Positions 36,490 to 45,670 of a stretch of 64,000 nucleotides of DNA are shown one piece after another. Source of the DNA: DATKYQ01 sp035528415 (GTDB taxonomy: Bacteria > Myxococcota > B64-G9); NCBI GenBank assembly GCA_035528415.1, contig DATKYQ010000022.1, forward strand, positions 1 to 64,000. The letters run 5' to 3'. The stretch's first letter is position 1, and each line of letters starts with the position of its first letter. Made by a program: the position numbers and the translations under genes. The notes under the pieces were generated by a model. That model did no database searches and had not been told where the DNA came from. It saw only the letters and a list, made by a program, of their open reading frames with translations.

Positions 36490-36511
36490 AGGGGCGAAGC
36501 CCCTGTTTTTT
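36490..36511 (+). terminator. Rho-independent terminator after comF-like gene
   Basis: AGGGGC (36490-36495), loop GAA, GCCCCT (36499-36504), one G, then six T. It ends the upstream run and separates it from the following promoter. Confidence 0.75.
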
Positions 36512-36522
36512 ACGCTGTGTAC

Positions 36523-36552
36523 TTGACGCCTCGCAGTCGAGCCGCCTAGTAT
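36523..36552 (+). promoter_or_regulatory. Sigma-70-like promoter for the Cys-rich lipoprotein pair
   Basis: TTGACG at 36523-36528 and TAGTAT at 36547-36552, 18 bases apart, just downstream of the terminator and about 75 bases before the ATG at 36628. Confidence 0.55.
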
Positions 36553-36627
36553 CTTAGAGTGTCTGTCGTGGCACTTCGGTTGCGACATTGTCTGATGGAC
36601 GAGATCGACGATGGAAGGAGACTGGTT

Positions 36628-38004
36628 ATGAAAGGCGGCTTCTGGCTTACGTCTCTGGTGGCCGCGGCGCTGCTGTTCGTGTTTCCGGGTTGTACAGGCG
36701 ATCAGATATCTCCCGATCGTCCGGTCCTGACGGACGGAGACGGGAACAACGGCGGCGACGGTCCAATCCTCTGCCAGGGCAACGCGGGTTGCCCGGCGGG
36801 AACCGAGTGCAAGGGCGGCGTCTGCGTGGGCGCAACGTCCTGCAACTGCAACTACGACTGCGACAAGACCAAGAACGAAGTCTGCAACCGGGCGACGCAC
36901 CAGTGCGAGAACGGCGCGCCGCCCGTCAACTGTCAGGATGACTGCGACTGCTTCTCGGGCGAGAGTTGCATCAGCGGAGAGTGCAAACCCATCGGCGGCG
37001 ACGAGCGCACATGCACCATCGACGACGAGTGCGAAGAGGGCGAGACCTGCAAGAACGGCAAGTGCGTCCCCAAGAACTGCTCGAGCCGCGAAGACTGCGC
37101 GGGAGCGGTATGCCTGGTATGCAAGAACAACGAGTGTACGACGCCTCCGCCGGTCTGCCAGGGAACCGACGACTGCTGCGTGGGCTTCTACTGCAACTTC
37201 GGTACCTGTGTGCCCGAGAACATCGGGTGCGTCTCGGACTCCGACTGCGAGGAGCCCGATTTCCCCCGCTGCGACGCCGACGGCAATTGTGTGCAGCAAT
37301 GCATCAACGACATCGACTGCCCCCTGGCGGGGCAGGTGTGCGTCGCCAACCACTGCACAACACCGGGGTGCTCCCCGGAGACCTGTCTCCAGGGCCAATG
37401 GTGCGACACCGGCGACGGGCAGTGCAAGCCGGGCTGCGACTCCAACGACGACTGCGTACCGCCCCAGACCTGCAACTACGTCAGCCACCAGTGCGGTCAG
37501 ACCGACTGCTGCGGCGGCTGCGACAGCGATCACTACTGTGACACGCTGAGTTGCTCCTGCGCCGAAAAGTGCGACGCTACGCATCCCTGCCCCACCGGCT
37601 TCGATTGCCAGGCGGACGGGATGTGCTGGTGCACGTCCGGCGGCTGCCCGGCGGGAAGCCACTGCGACGCCGGCACCCATCAGTGCGTCCAGGACACGGT
37701 TGAGTGCACTTCCGACACAGACTGTCCCTCGGGTTGGACCTGCAACCTGACGACCAACGCCTGCGAGTCCTCGGGCGGCTCGGGCGAGGGAGACGCCTGC
37801 TTCACGGACACCAACTGCGATCAGGCGGCCGGGCTTTTGTGCGACAGCTCGCTGTTCTGCCTCTGGTGCGCCATGGCCGATCCCAACTTCAACCCGACCT
37901 TCACCTGTCGCTTCGAGTGCTCGTTGATTTTTCCCCAGTGCGCGGGCGGACAAGATTGTCTCTATCGCCACACCGGCCTGAAGGGCCTGTGCATGCCCCC
38001 CTGA
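36628..38004 (+). CDS. Cys-rich secreted lipoprotein, copy 1
   Basis: 458 residues from the ATG at 36628 (AAGGAG upstream). The signal peptide ends in FVFPGC, giving lipidation at Cys22. After an Asp/Gly-rich spacer the protein is a chain of short disulfide-type modules, each about 35-45 residues with six to eight Cys, for example CPAGTECKGGVCVG, DDECEEGETCKNGKCVP and NDDCVPPQTCNYVSHQC. These resemble Dickkopf/EGF-like knots common in myxobacterial lipoproteins. It is followed 29 bases later by a related gene. Surface display is likely; ligand unknown. Confidence 0.75.
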   Translation: MKGGFWLTSLVAAALLFVFPGCTGDQISPDRPVLTDGDGNNGGDGPILCQGNAGCPAGTECKGGVCVGATSCNCNYDCDKTKNEVCNRATHQCENGAPPVNCQDDCDCFSGESCISGECKPIGGDERTCTIDDECEEGETCKNGKCVPKNCSSREDCAGAVCLVCKNNECTTPPPVCQGTDDCCVGFYCNFGTCVPENIGCVSDSDCEEPDFPRCDADGNCVQQCINDIDCPLAGQVCVANHCTTPGCSPETCLQGQWCDTGDGQCKPGCDSNDDCVPPQTCNYVSHQCGQTDCCGGCDSDHYCDTLSCSCAEKCDATHPCPTGFDCQADGMCWCTSGGCPAGSHCDAGTHQCVQDTVECTSDTDCPSGWTCNLTTNACESSGGSGEGDACFTDTNCDQAAGLLCDSSLFCLWCAMADPNFNPTFTCRFECSLIFPQCAGGQDCLYRHTGLKGLCMPP

Positions 38005-38033
38005 GCGAGCGACTCTGAATCCGGAGGTTTTCA

Positions 38034-39521
38034 ATGAAGGTCACAATGCGGGTTGTCTCGATTGCGTCCCTGTTCGCAATACTTGGCTTGGCCGCCTGTT
38101 CAGGCTCGGGCGGCGCCAACGACGGCGGCCTCGACGCGCAAGACGGTGTCGACGGCGGTGACCATGACATCGCCTGCAGCACCATCGGCGACTGTCCCAT
38201 CAGCAACCTGTGCCTCGACGGCGTATGCCGGGTGGGCACCATCTGCAAGTCGAGCGCCGATTGTCCCTCCGGTTACAGTTGCTTGATTCTCAAGGAAGTC
38301 TGCGTCCCCGACAATCCTTGCCTGGACGACAACGGCTGCGCCGCCCCGACGCCATTCTGCCTGACCGGCGGAGGAGTGTGCGTGGCCTGCAAGCAGGACG
38401 GCGATTGCGAGTCGGGCTACTTATGCAACGAGAGCCACGCCTGCGAGATCGTGGGCCCCGACTGCACCGGCGACATCGACTGCACCGAGAGCGGCAAGCC
38501 CCACTGCGACATGGCACAGGGTAAGTGCTACCCCTGCGTCGAAGACGCGCACTGTTCGCCCCAGGTGTGCGAGCCGACCATGCGCCAGTGCGTAGCCTGC
38601 TATGAAAACGCCCACTGCACCTCGGGCAACCCCTTTTGCCTGACTGACTCGTACAGCTGTGTCGAGTGCCGCGACGAGAACGACTGCCCCGGCGCCGAGC
38701 GTTGCAGCCTGGGCCACCTGTGCACCGACATGATCTGCGTAAACGACTCTGATTGCGTAAGCACGCCCGGCACCCCGTACTGCAAGTCAGACAGCGGCGA
38801 CTGCGTGCAGTGCAAGTCTAACGATCACTGCGGCACCTACCAGTGGTGCCGTGATTACACCTGTGCCACAGGCTGCCAAAATGATGCCGAGTGCGTGGAA
38901 AAGCAGGGGGCCGGCTACCACTGCGACTTGGACGCCAAGAACTGTTACTACGCCGAATGCCTGGCCGACGCCGACTGCGTCGCAGCCGACCCGGACCTGC
39001 CGCACTGCAAGACGGCCTCTAGCCCCGCCAACAACGCCTGCGTCGAATGCGTCGCCGACGAGCACTGCGACGAGTTCTTCTACTGCAAACCGGGCGATGA
39101 CGCCTGCGCCCCCGAGCCCTGCTACCGCTACCAGGATCCCGACGCCACCTGCCGGCAGATCGACGCCTGCTACCACTGCGACTACATGAGCGGCAACTGC
39201 GGGCCGGTTAAAGAATGCACCTACCCGGACGGCGACGAGTGCTGCCCGGGATACTCATGCGAGAGCTACGGTTGCGAGATGGATCTCAACTGCACCGCAC
39301 AGGATCCGGTTTGCGCCAACGGCTATACCTGCAACACCAGCTACAATCAGTGCGCGTGGGTTTCGAACTGCCAGCCACCCTGCGGGGCGGGCGAGTTCTG
39401 CAACTCCCAGAACGTGTGCGAATCCGGCTGCCACGAGACCGGCGAGACATGCGATCCTTTCTCGACCAGTAGCTGCTGCTCGGGGCTGATGTGCAATCTC
39501 TTCTGGCCGTTCTGCGCGTAG
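38034..39521 (+). CDS. Cys-rich secreted lipoprotein, copy 2
   Basis: 495 residues with GGAGGT seven bases before the ATG. The lipoprotein signal ends in LGLAAC (Cys22), followed by a Gly/Asp-rich spacer as in the gene before. The body repeats modules such as SADCPSGYSCLILKEVC, DGDCESGYLCNESHAC and NDAECVEKQGAGYHCDL. The shared layout and close spacing suggest an old tandem duplication and joint expression from the promoter at 36523. Function not known. Confidence 0.75.
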   Translation: MKVTMRVVSIASLFAILGLAACSGSGGANDGGLDAQDGVDGGDHDIACSTIGDCPISNLCLDGVCRVGTICKSSADCPSGYSCLILKEVCVPDNPCLDDNGCAAPTPFCLTGGGVCVACKQDGDCESGYLCNESHACEIVGPDCTGDIDCTESGKPHCDMAQGKCYPCVEDAHCSPQVCEPTMRQCVACYENAHCTSGNPFCLTDSYSCVECRDENDCPGAERCSLGHLCTDMICVNDSDCVSTPGTPYCKSDSGDCVQCKSNDHCGTYQWCRDYTCATGCQNDAECVEKQGAGYHCDLDAKNCYYAECLADADCVAADPDLPHCKTASSPANNACVECVADEHCDEFFYCKPGDDACAPEPCYRYQDPDATCRQIDACYHCDYMSGNCGPVKECTYPDGDECCPGYSCESYGCEMDLNCTAQDPVCANGYTCNTSYNQCAWVSNCQPPCGAGEFCNSQNVCESGCHETGETCDPFSTSSCCSGLMCNLFWPFCA

Positions 39522-39537
39522 GCCGCTTCTTTTCTGG

Positions 39538-40953
39538 ATGAGTCTGACTCTGATTGAGCTTGCCGACGTCGTCTCGGAGCTCTCGGCTTGCCTGCCCGGA
39601 AGCCTGTTGTCCAAGCTGTCGGCGCCTACTCCCCGAAGCTGCCAGATCGCCTTGCGCGGCGGCGGCGCGACGCGCACCCTGTACATCGATCTCGCGCCCG
39701 GCCTGACCCGCCTGCATCTTATCGACTCAAGGAAGCGCTCACCTGCCACACCCCCGGCCTGGGTGATGAAGGCTCGCTCCGAACTTGCCGGCCGGCGGCT
39801 TGTGAAAATCGGCCTGATCGGCGATGACAGGATCGTACGGCTTGATTTTGCGCAGAGTACAGGGGCCGGTCAACATACGCTTGTGGCCGAACTTTTCGGC
39901 CTCCGGGGCCGCCTGTTGCTGCTTACCGAGCGCGGCGCAATCATGCATGCGCTTGTCGGCGACGCGGATACCGGCGGGGAGTATCGTCCGCCGAGCGCGC
40001 ACGGGGGCGGCGTTCCGGGGCCGTCGCGTTTCCCGGCGGCCGATCCCGCGACGCTGGCCGCCAACCGGGCGGTGGACGCGCACTACACGCGACTGGGTGC
40101 GGAGCAGGCACTTGCCGAGCGGCGCCGCTCGGTCACGCACACGCTCGAACGTCAACTTCGCAAGCTGTCCGGATTGGTCGAAAAGCTGCGGGCCGATCTT
40201 TCGCGTACCGCGCAGGCTGAAGATCTCTCCCGGCAAGCCGAGGCACTCAAGGCCGGCCTGCACCGCGTGCGCAAGGGAATGAGCCGCATCGAACTGACCG
40301 ACTACTGCGATCCGCAGACCGGCCTGATCGCCATCGAGCTTTCCGCGGCGCTTACTCCGGTCGAGAACATGGAACGACTCTTTGCACGCAGCCAACGCCT
40401 TGAACGCGGCCGGGCGCAGATCGAGCCGCGCCTGCGTGAAACTCTTGCGCGCCGGGATCAACTCACCGATCTTCTCGCGCGCCTGCAGCAAGCGAAGGAC
40501 GTAGAAGAAATTGAAGTCATCGAGGCCTCGTTCGTCAAGCCGGCCGGGCTGAAAAAGCGAGTCGCCTCGCGCAGGCAGCCGTATAAAACCTACCTTTCCA
40601 AAACCGGGCGCAAGATCATGGTGGGCCGCAGCGCCAAGGACAATAACCAGTTGACCTTCCACGTCGCCCGCGCCTCGGATCTCTGGTTGCACGCCCGCAA
40701 CCGCCCGGGCGCCCACGTGGTGGTGAGCCTGGGCAAGAACGAGGAGATCGACGAGCAGACCCTCCTCGACGCCGCCACTCTCTCGGCGTCTCTGGCCGGC
40801 TGTGAAGAGATGGAAGTCGCCTACACCCGGGTCAAGAACCTGCGTCCGGTAAAGGGCCAGCCCGGCCTGGTATCGCTTACAAAAGAGCGAACCATCGACA
40901 TCCGGGTCGAGCCCGCAAGAATTGAAAGACTAAGGAAATCTCAACAAGACTGA
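39538..40953 (+). CDS. rqcH: NFACT family protein, RqcH-like
   Basis: 471 residues. The N-terminal NFACT-N domain opens LIELADVVSELSACLPGSLL and contains RLHLIDSRKR. A coiled middle follows (about 190-330: RRSVTHTLERQLRKLSGLVE). The C-terminal NFACT-R domain is clear: KTYLSKTGRKIMVGRSAKDN, LTFHVARASDLWLHARNRPG, AHVVVSLG and VAYTRVKNLRPVKGQPGLV. RqcH binds stalled large ribosomal subunits and recruits tRNA-Ala to add C-terminal Ala tails. It is slightly shorter than the Bacillus protein. It lies 16 bases after the lipoprotein pair, probably by chance. Confidence 0.82.
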   Translation: MSLTLIELADVVSELSACLPGSLLSKLSAPTPRSCQIALRGGGATRTLYIDLAPGLTRLHLIDSRKRSPATPPAWVMKARSELAGRRLVKIGLIGDDRIVRLDFAQSTGAGQHTLVAELFGLRGRLLLLTERGAIMHALVGDADTGGEYRPPSAHGGGVPGPSRFPAADPATLAANRAVDAHYTRLGAEQALAERRRSVTHTLERQLRKLSGLVEKLRADLSRTAQAEDLSRQAEALKAGLHRVRKGMSRIELTDYCDPQTGLIAIELSAALTPVENMERLFARSQRLERGRAQIEPRLRETLARRDQLTDLLARLQQAKDVEEIEVIEASFVKPAGLKKRVASRRQPYKTYLSKTGRKIMVGRSAKDNNQLTFHVARASDLWLHARNRPGAHVVVSLGKNEEIDEQTLLDAATLSASLAGCEEMEVAYTRVKNLRPVKGQPGLVSLTKERTIDIRVEPARIERLRKSQQD

Positions 40954-41000
40954 CGCTTCGCCTCGCATGTGGTTTGATGTGGGATAATGTAGTCATTTTT

Positions 41001-41029
41001 TTGACATATCCCTACATCTGCCCTACAAT
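41001..41029 (+). promoter_or_regulatory. Strong sigma-70-like promoter for ftsK
   Basis: TTGACA at 41001-41006 and TACAAT at 41024-41029 with a 17-base spacer. The -10 box overlaps an in-frame ATG at 41028, so transcripts from here cannot use that ATG; the next start, 41067, is favoured. Confidence 0.65.
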
Positions 41030-41066
41030 GAAGACAGCCCAAAAAACCGCTACAAGGGACGGTGCC

Positions 41067-43628
41067 ATGAGCTCGACTACAAGATATGGATCGCGAAAAT
41101 CCCAGGGGGCAGCCCAGGTGGCCGAAAGCAGGCAAAACGAGATCGTCGGAGTGGTCTTCTGCCTGGCCGCCGCTTTGGTGTTGCTGTCGCTTTCGTCATT
41201 CTCGCCCAGCGATCCGGTTTTCGACGGGATCGGCGAGAAGGCATCCAACCTGTTCGGCCTGGTGGGCGCCTATCTGGGGGCCTTTCTGTTCGCGGCCTTG
41301 GGACTGGCCGCCTTTCTGCTCGTGGGCGGACTGGTCTACGGGGCAGTGGTCGCCTTCAGCAGGGGCGGTGTCAGGGTATCGGCGCGAAAGGTCACCGGCG
41401 GCCTGTTGTTGACCATTCTCGGCACGGTCTTCTGTCAACTGGTGTTCTCCGGGGACCCGATTCTCGGACACCCGCCGGGAGGCGTGGTCGGTGAGTACAT
41501 GGGCGGGCTTTTCATCTCTCTGTTGTCGGTTACAGGCACGGCGGTGGTGGTTACGGCCGGGATGCTCCTGTGCCTGATAGCGGCCACAGGCTTCAGCCCG
41601 GTGAACAGCATCAGGTTCATCGGGCGTTACCTGCGCATTGCGGCCATTGCCTGCGGACGGGCAACGGTATTGGCTGCTGGGCGGACATGGCGGGCCGCGG
41701 CATCAGCGGCGCGGCGCTCGTTTACGCTCCTGGTCAGGGAAACCCGCGAGCTCCTGGCCGGCCTGCGCGAGAGCAGGGCCTCGGTATCAGCGGCGGCACA
41801 GGCGAAGCCGGGCGAGAAAAAGGAGCCCTGGTTCGCATCGCCAACCGGTGTGGAAGTCATCGATCCCGACCAGGGGCGCCGCGAGCCCGTGGTGGTGACC
41901 AGCGACCCCGGATCGATCGCCGAGCCGGCCGTCGCCGGCGCAACCCATGACAAGGGCAGGCCGGAAGGCCGGCACGATCAGGAACCGGAAATCGTCATCC
42001 CGCGCCGGGAGACGAAACAACCTGCGGCGGCCGCGCGCAAGCCCGAGCAGACTTTCAACCTCAAGGGATATAAACTGCCTGACATAGATTTTCTCGATTC
42101 TGAGGACCAGGGCCAGAACGAAATCGAGAAGGAGCAACTCCACGAGTACGCCCGCCGCCTGGAGGAGAAGCTTGCCAGCTACGGGGTGGAGGGCAAGGTC
42201 AAGAAGATTATGCCCGGGCCGGTTGTCACCATGTACGAGTACGTCCCCGCCCCGGGAGTCAAGGTTTCCAAGATCGCCGGCCTGTCCGACGACATGGCCC
42301 TGGCGCTGGGCGCACTGAGCGTACGCATCGTGGCCCCCATTCCCGGCCGCTCGGTGGTCGGCATCGAGGTGGCCAACAAGCAGCGCCAGACGGTTTTCGC
42401 CAAGGAGATCATCGCTCATCACTCGTTCCAGCGCAGCAACTCCAAGCTGACGCTGGCGTTGGGCAAGAACATCGAGGGCGCCCCGTTCGTGACCGATCTG
42501 AATAAAATGCCCCACCTGCTGGTGGCCGGCGCTACCGGTACCGGTAAGAGCGTGGCTCTAAACGCGATGATCACCAGCATTCTCTACCGGGCCACCCCGG
42601 AGGACGTGCGTTTCATAATGGTGGATCCAAAGATGCTCGAGTTGAGCCTGTACGAGGACATCCCCCACCTGCTGCTGCCGGTGGTGATCGATCCGCGCAA
42701 GGCGCAGGCGGCTCTCAACTGGGCGGTTTGCGAGATGGAACGCCGCATCCAGCTGCTGCACGCCGTCGGAGTTCGCTCGCTGGACAGTTACAATCTCAAG
42801 GCCGAGCGTCTGAACTCGGGGCAATCAGAGGAGCAAAGCGGCGGCGCGGTCAAGAAGGTAATTGTCATCGACAAGACGGCCACGGCCGGCATGAGCGTGC
42901 CGCCCGCAGAGGAAGACAACGCGGCCGATGCAGGCGAGTCGTCGAAGTCTCCCAACAACGATGCCAAGCTCGAGAAGCTGCCGCACATCGTAATCGTAAT
43001 CGACGAGCTGGCCGACCTGATGATGACGGCCAGCCGCGAGGTTGAGACCTCCATCGCCCGCATCGCCCAGAAGGCGCGCGCGGCGGGCATCCACCTGATC
43101 GTCGCCACCCAGCGCCCGTCGGTCAACGTGATCACCGGCTTGATCAAGGCCAACCTGCCGGCGCGCATCTCATTCCGGGTGGCCTCCAAGATAGACTCGC
43201 GCACCATCCTCGACTGCAACGGCGCCGAAACCCTGGTGGGCAACGGCGACATGCTCTTCCACCCGCCGACCAGCTCGCAGATCATTCGCATTCACGGGGC
43301 GCTGATAACCGAGGACGAGATAACCCGCGTGGTGCAGCACCTCAAGGAGCAGGCCCAGCCGGTCTACGACGACTCGATCCTGGCCTCGACCGAAGAAGAC
43401 AGCGACGATCTGGCGCTCGACGACGAAGACCGCGACGAGCTATACGACCTGGCGGTGGCCGTGGTGGCCGAGGCCGGGCAGGCGTCGACCTCGATGGTCC
43501 AGCGCAAGCTGCGCATAGGCTACAACCGGGCGGCGCGCCTGGTAGAGCGCATGGAACGCGAAGGCATAGTAGGCCCCCCCGACGGCTCCCGCCCCCGCGA
43601 GGTGCTGATTCGCGATCACGCTAGCTGA
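41067..43628 (+). CDS. ftsK: DNA translocase FtsK/SpoIIIE
   Basis: 853 residues from the ATG at 41067, supported by AAGGGACGG upstream and by the promoter position. Four membrane segments lie at the N-terminus (VFCLAAALVLLSLSSF, LGAFLFAALGLAAFLLVGGL and two more). A charged linker follows. The motor has the alpha region (KKIMPGPVVTMYEYVPAPGV), Walker A GATGTGKSVALNAMI, and Walker B HIVIVIDELADLMM, with ATQRPSVNVITGLIKANLPA. The C-terminal gamma winged helix (STSMVQRKLRIGYNRAARLV) reads polar DNA sequences. An extra hydrophilic insert of about 45 residues sits before Walker B. It pumps chromosome ends through the septum. Confidence 0.94.
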   Translation: MSSTTRYGSRKSQGAAQVAESRQNEIVGVVFCLAAALVLLSLSSFSPSDPVFDGIGEKASNLFGLVGAYLGAFLFAALGLAAFLLVGGLVYGAVVAFSRGGVRVSARKVTGGLLLTILGTVFCQLVFSGDPILGHPPGGVVGEYMGGLFISLLSVTGTAVVVTAGMLLCLIAATGFSPVNSIRFIGRYLRIAAIACGRATVLAAGRTWRAAASAARRSFTLLVRETRELLAGLRESRASVSAAAQAKPGEKKEPWFASPTGVEVIDPDQGRREPVVVTSDPGSIAEPAVAGATHDKGRPEGRHDQEPEIVIPRRETKQPAAAARKPEQTFNLKGYKLPDIDFLDSEDQGQNEIEKEQLHEYARRLEEKLASYGVEGKVKKIMPGPVVTMYEYVPAPGVKVSKIAGLSDDMALALGALSVRIVAPIPGRSVVGIEVANKQRQTVFAKEIIAHHSFQRSNSKLTLALGKNIEGAPFVTDLNKMPHLLVAGATGTGKSVALNAMITSILYRATPEDVRFIMVDPKMLELSLYEDIPHLLLPVVIDPRKAQAALNWAVCEMERRIQLLHAVGVRSLDSYNLKAERLNSGQSEEQSGGAVKKVIVIDKTATAGMSVPPAEEDNAADAGESSKSPNNDAKLEKLPHIVIVIDELADLMMTASREVETSIARIAQKARAAGIHLIVATQRPSVNVITGLIKANLPARISFRVASKIDSRTILDCNGAETLVGNGDMLFHPPTSSQIIRIHGALITEDEITRVVQHLKEQAQPVYDDSILASTEEDSDDLALDDEDRDELYDLAVAVVAEAGQASTSMVQRKLRIGYNRAARLVERMEREGIVGPPDGSRPREVLIRDHAS

Positions 43629-43638
43629 TGCGCTACGG

Positions 43639-44325
43639 CTACTGGATCGCATCCTGGCCGTGGGGTATCTCAATTACATCTACTCCGGCGGGAATGTCGA
43701 AAAGGAAGGCGCTGTCTTTCAGGCCCACGTTGATCGAGACGTGGTCGAAGAAAACGTGGTTCACGTTGCCACCCGGGTCTTCTACTATTGTTTCCGAGAC
43801 ACTGAAGCTCTTTGCATCCACGACGAAGATCAGTTTCTTGAAACGGGCCTTCTTGCGGGGCACCAACTGCAGCACGTAACGGCCAGAGCCACCCAGATCT
43901 TTTCTTTTGGAAAAGGTTATCTCGAACTCCTTGCCCAGGTTGCCCTTGCCCCACAGGAAAGACACCGCGCCTGTCAGGCGCGAACCGGAAAACGACTTGT
44001 CGCGCATTACTTGCATGAGATCCGGGTCGTAGACGTAGAGGGCCTTGCCGTCGACCACGAAATGCTTGGGCCGCGGGGTCTTGTAGTCCCAGCGCATCAT
44101 GCCGGGTTTTTTAATGTAGACGAAGCCGGTGGATGATCTCTTGCGACCGAGGGCCTTCGAAAAATACTCCTGCCTGAAGCCCGCCTGAAAATCATTGGTG
44201 CTGTCGTAGAAACCCTGGATCTTTCGGGCCACCTGCATGGCAGAAAGTCCCTTGCCCAAGGCCTGAGCGGCAAGCAGGGTAATCGCTACGATGATTACAG
44301 ATCCTATCCGGCAGGTTCTTGTCAT
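43639..44325 (-). CDS. lolA: Outer-membrane lipoprotein carrier protein LolA
   Basis: 228 residues from the ATG at 44325 (GGAGGGAGAG upstream). A signal peptide runs to AAQALG. The mature protein has the LolA open-barrel signs: STNDFQAGFRQEYFSKALGR, STGFVYIKKPGMMRWDYKTP, FVVDGKALYVYDPDLMQV and FEITFSKRK. It would carry lipoproteins through the periplasm, which fits the many lipoproteins in this window. It converges with ftsK and lies 37 bases after rimO. Confidence 0.88.
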   Translation of the reverse strand: MTRTCRIGSVIIVAITLLAAQALGKGLSAMQVARKIQGFYDSTNDFQAGFRQEYFSKALGRKRSSTGFVYIKKPGMMRWDYKTPRPKHFVVDGKALYVYDPDLMQVMRDKSFSGSRLTGAVSFLWGKGNLGKEFEITFSKRKDLGGSGRYVLQLVPRKKARFKKLIFVVDAKSFSVSETIVEDPGGNVNHVFFDHVSINVGLKDSAFLFDIPAGVDVIEIPHGQDAIQ

Positions 44326-44362
44326 CTCTCCCTCCGTTTGAAAGACGTACCTCGTCCCGCGT

Positions 44363-45670
44363 TCATTCAGAGACATCGACTTCCAGGTCGTACACTCCGG
44401 CCTTTTTCACAACGGCCCTGACTATCCGGCCCGGCTCGGCCCGCCCGTGGATTACCGTCTTACCATCAACCTCGGGCGCCTGGTTCCAGGCCCGTCCGAC
44501 CCCGAGGTCTTCTACCAGTACCTCGATCTCGCGCCCGATCAGCGATTCGTGGTAGTCCGAGGCAATCCCGCGCTGGATATCCAGAAGCTCCTGGCGCCGG
44601 GCCTCGGCCAACTCGGCCGGAACCTTGCCGTCCATTTCGGCCGCCGGGCTGCCTTCCTCCGCAGAAAAAGCGAAAACGCCCAGCCGTTCGATGCGACATT
44701 GCTCTACGAATTCAACAAGCCGCCTGTAGGCACTCTCGTCCTCGCCGGGAAAGCCGGTCATCAGCGTGGTGCGCAAGACCACCCCGGCGACATCGCGCCG
44801 CAAGCGTTCTATCAGCGCGACCATGGTCGCGGGATCGCCCCCGCGGCGCATTCTGGCAAGCACACCTCGGTCGGCATGCTGCACTGGAATGTCAAGATAT
44901 GGCAACACGTGCGGTGTGCCCGAGATCACCTCGATCAGGCGCTCGGGGATCTCCGTCGGAAACAGGTACATCAGCCGCAGCCAGCGCAGCCCGCCGACCG
45001 CGGCCAGGGCCGCGACCAGTTCGGCCAGCTCCGGGCGTCCCGGCAAGTCGCCGCCCCAGGCGGCAAGATCCTGCGCCACCAGGACGATCTCGCGTACACC
45101 CAGCTCGATCAGGTTCTCGGCCTCCATGACCAAATCGTCCAAGGGACGGCTCTGCTGTGGTCCGCGCAGACTGGGAATGACACAGAACGAGCAGTGCCGG
45201 GAGCACCCCTCGGCGACCTTGAGATAGGCAGCACCACTAGCCAGCGAGTTGACCCGCGGCACCGAGGAATCCGCCAGATAACTCTGTCCGTGCTGGCAGC
45301 GAACGCTCTCCCCGCCGGGAGCGGCATCCAGCCACTGGCCAAGCTTGCCCACCTCGGCCGGACCTACGAAGAGATCCACCTCGGGAAGCTCGGCCGCCAG
45401 GCTGTCCCGGTAACGCGCTGTCAGGCAGCCGGCGACTATCAGACGCCGGCAACAACCCGAGGTCTTGAAGCGGCCCATCTCGACTATGGCGTCCAGAGAT
45501 TCCTCGACCGCCGATTGGACGAAGGCGCAAGTATTCACCACGATCACTTCGGCCTGGGCGGGATCGTCCACCGCAACCAGTCCGCGCGTGGCGGCCGCTG
45601 CCCAGATCAGTTCGGAGTCGACCCGGTTCTTGGGACAACCCAGGCTGAGCATGTAGAAGGTGTGCGTCAA
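44363..45670 (-). CDS. rimO: Ribosomal protein uS12 methylthiotransferase RimO
   Basis: 435 residues from TTG at 45670, overlapping the stop of the metallo-hydrolase gene as TTGA. The UPF0004 domain has Cys in SLGCPKN, VVNTCAFVQSAVEES and AGCLTARY, which hold one [4Fe-4S] cluster. The radical SAM motif is CSRHCSFCVIP. YLDIPVQHADRGVLARMRRG and TTLMTGFPGEDE follow, and a TRAM domain ends the protein. It adds a methylthio group to an Asp of ribosomal protein S12. RimO rather than MiaB is supported by YMLSLGCPKNRVDSE and YLDIPVQHA. Confidence 0.92.
   Translation of the reverse strand: MTHTFYMLSLGCPKNRVDSELIWAAAATRGLVAVDDPAQAEVIVVNTCAFVQSAVEESLDAIVEMGRFKTSGCCRRLIVAGCLTARYRDSLAAELPEVDLFVGPAEVGKLGQWLDAAPGGESVRCQHGQSYLADSSVPRVNSLASGAAYLKVAEGCSRHCSFCVIPSLRGPQQSRPLDDLVMEAENLIELGVREIVLVAQDLAAWGGDLPGRPELAELVAALAAVGGLRWLRLMYLFPTEIPERLIEVISGTPHVLPYLDIPVQHADRGVLARMRRGGDPATMVALIERLRRDVAGVVLRTTLMTGFPGEDESAYRRLVEFVEQCRIERLGVFAFSAEEGSPAAEMDGKVPAELAEARRQELLDIQRGIASDYHESLIGREIEVLVEDLGVGRAWNQAPEVDGKTVIHGRAEPGRIVRAVVKKAGVYDLEVDVSE

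Noticed and set aside
41028..41066. ATG 41028 as ftsK start
   Set aside because: This ATG overlaps the -10 box of a strong promoter, so transcripts from it would not include the codon.
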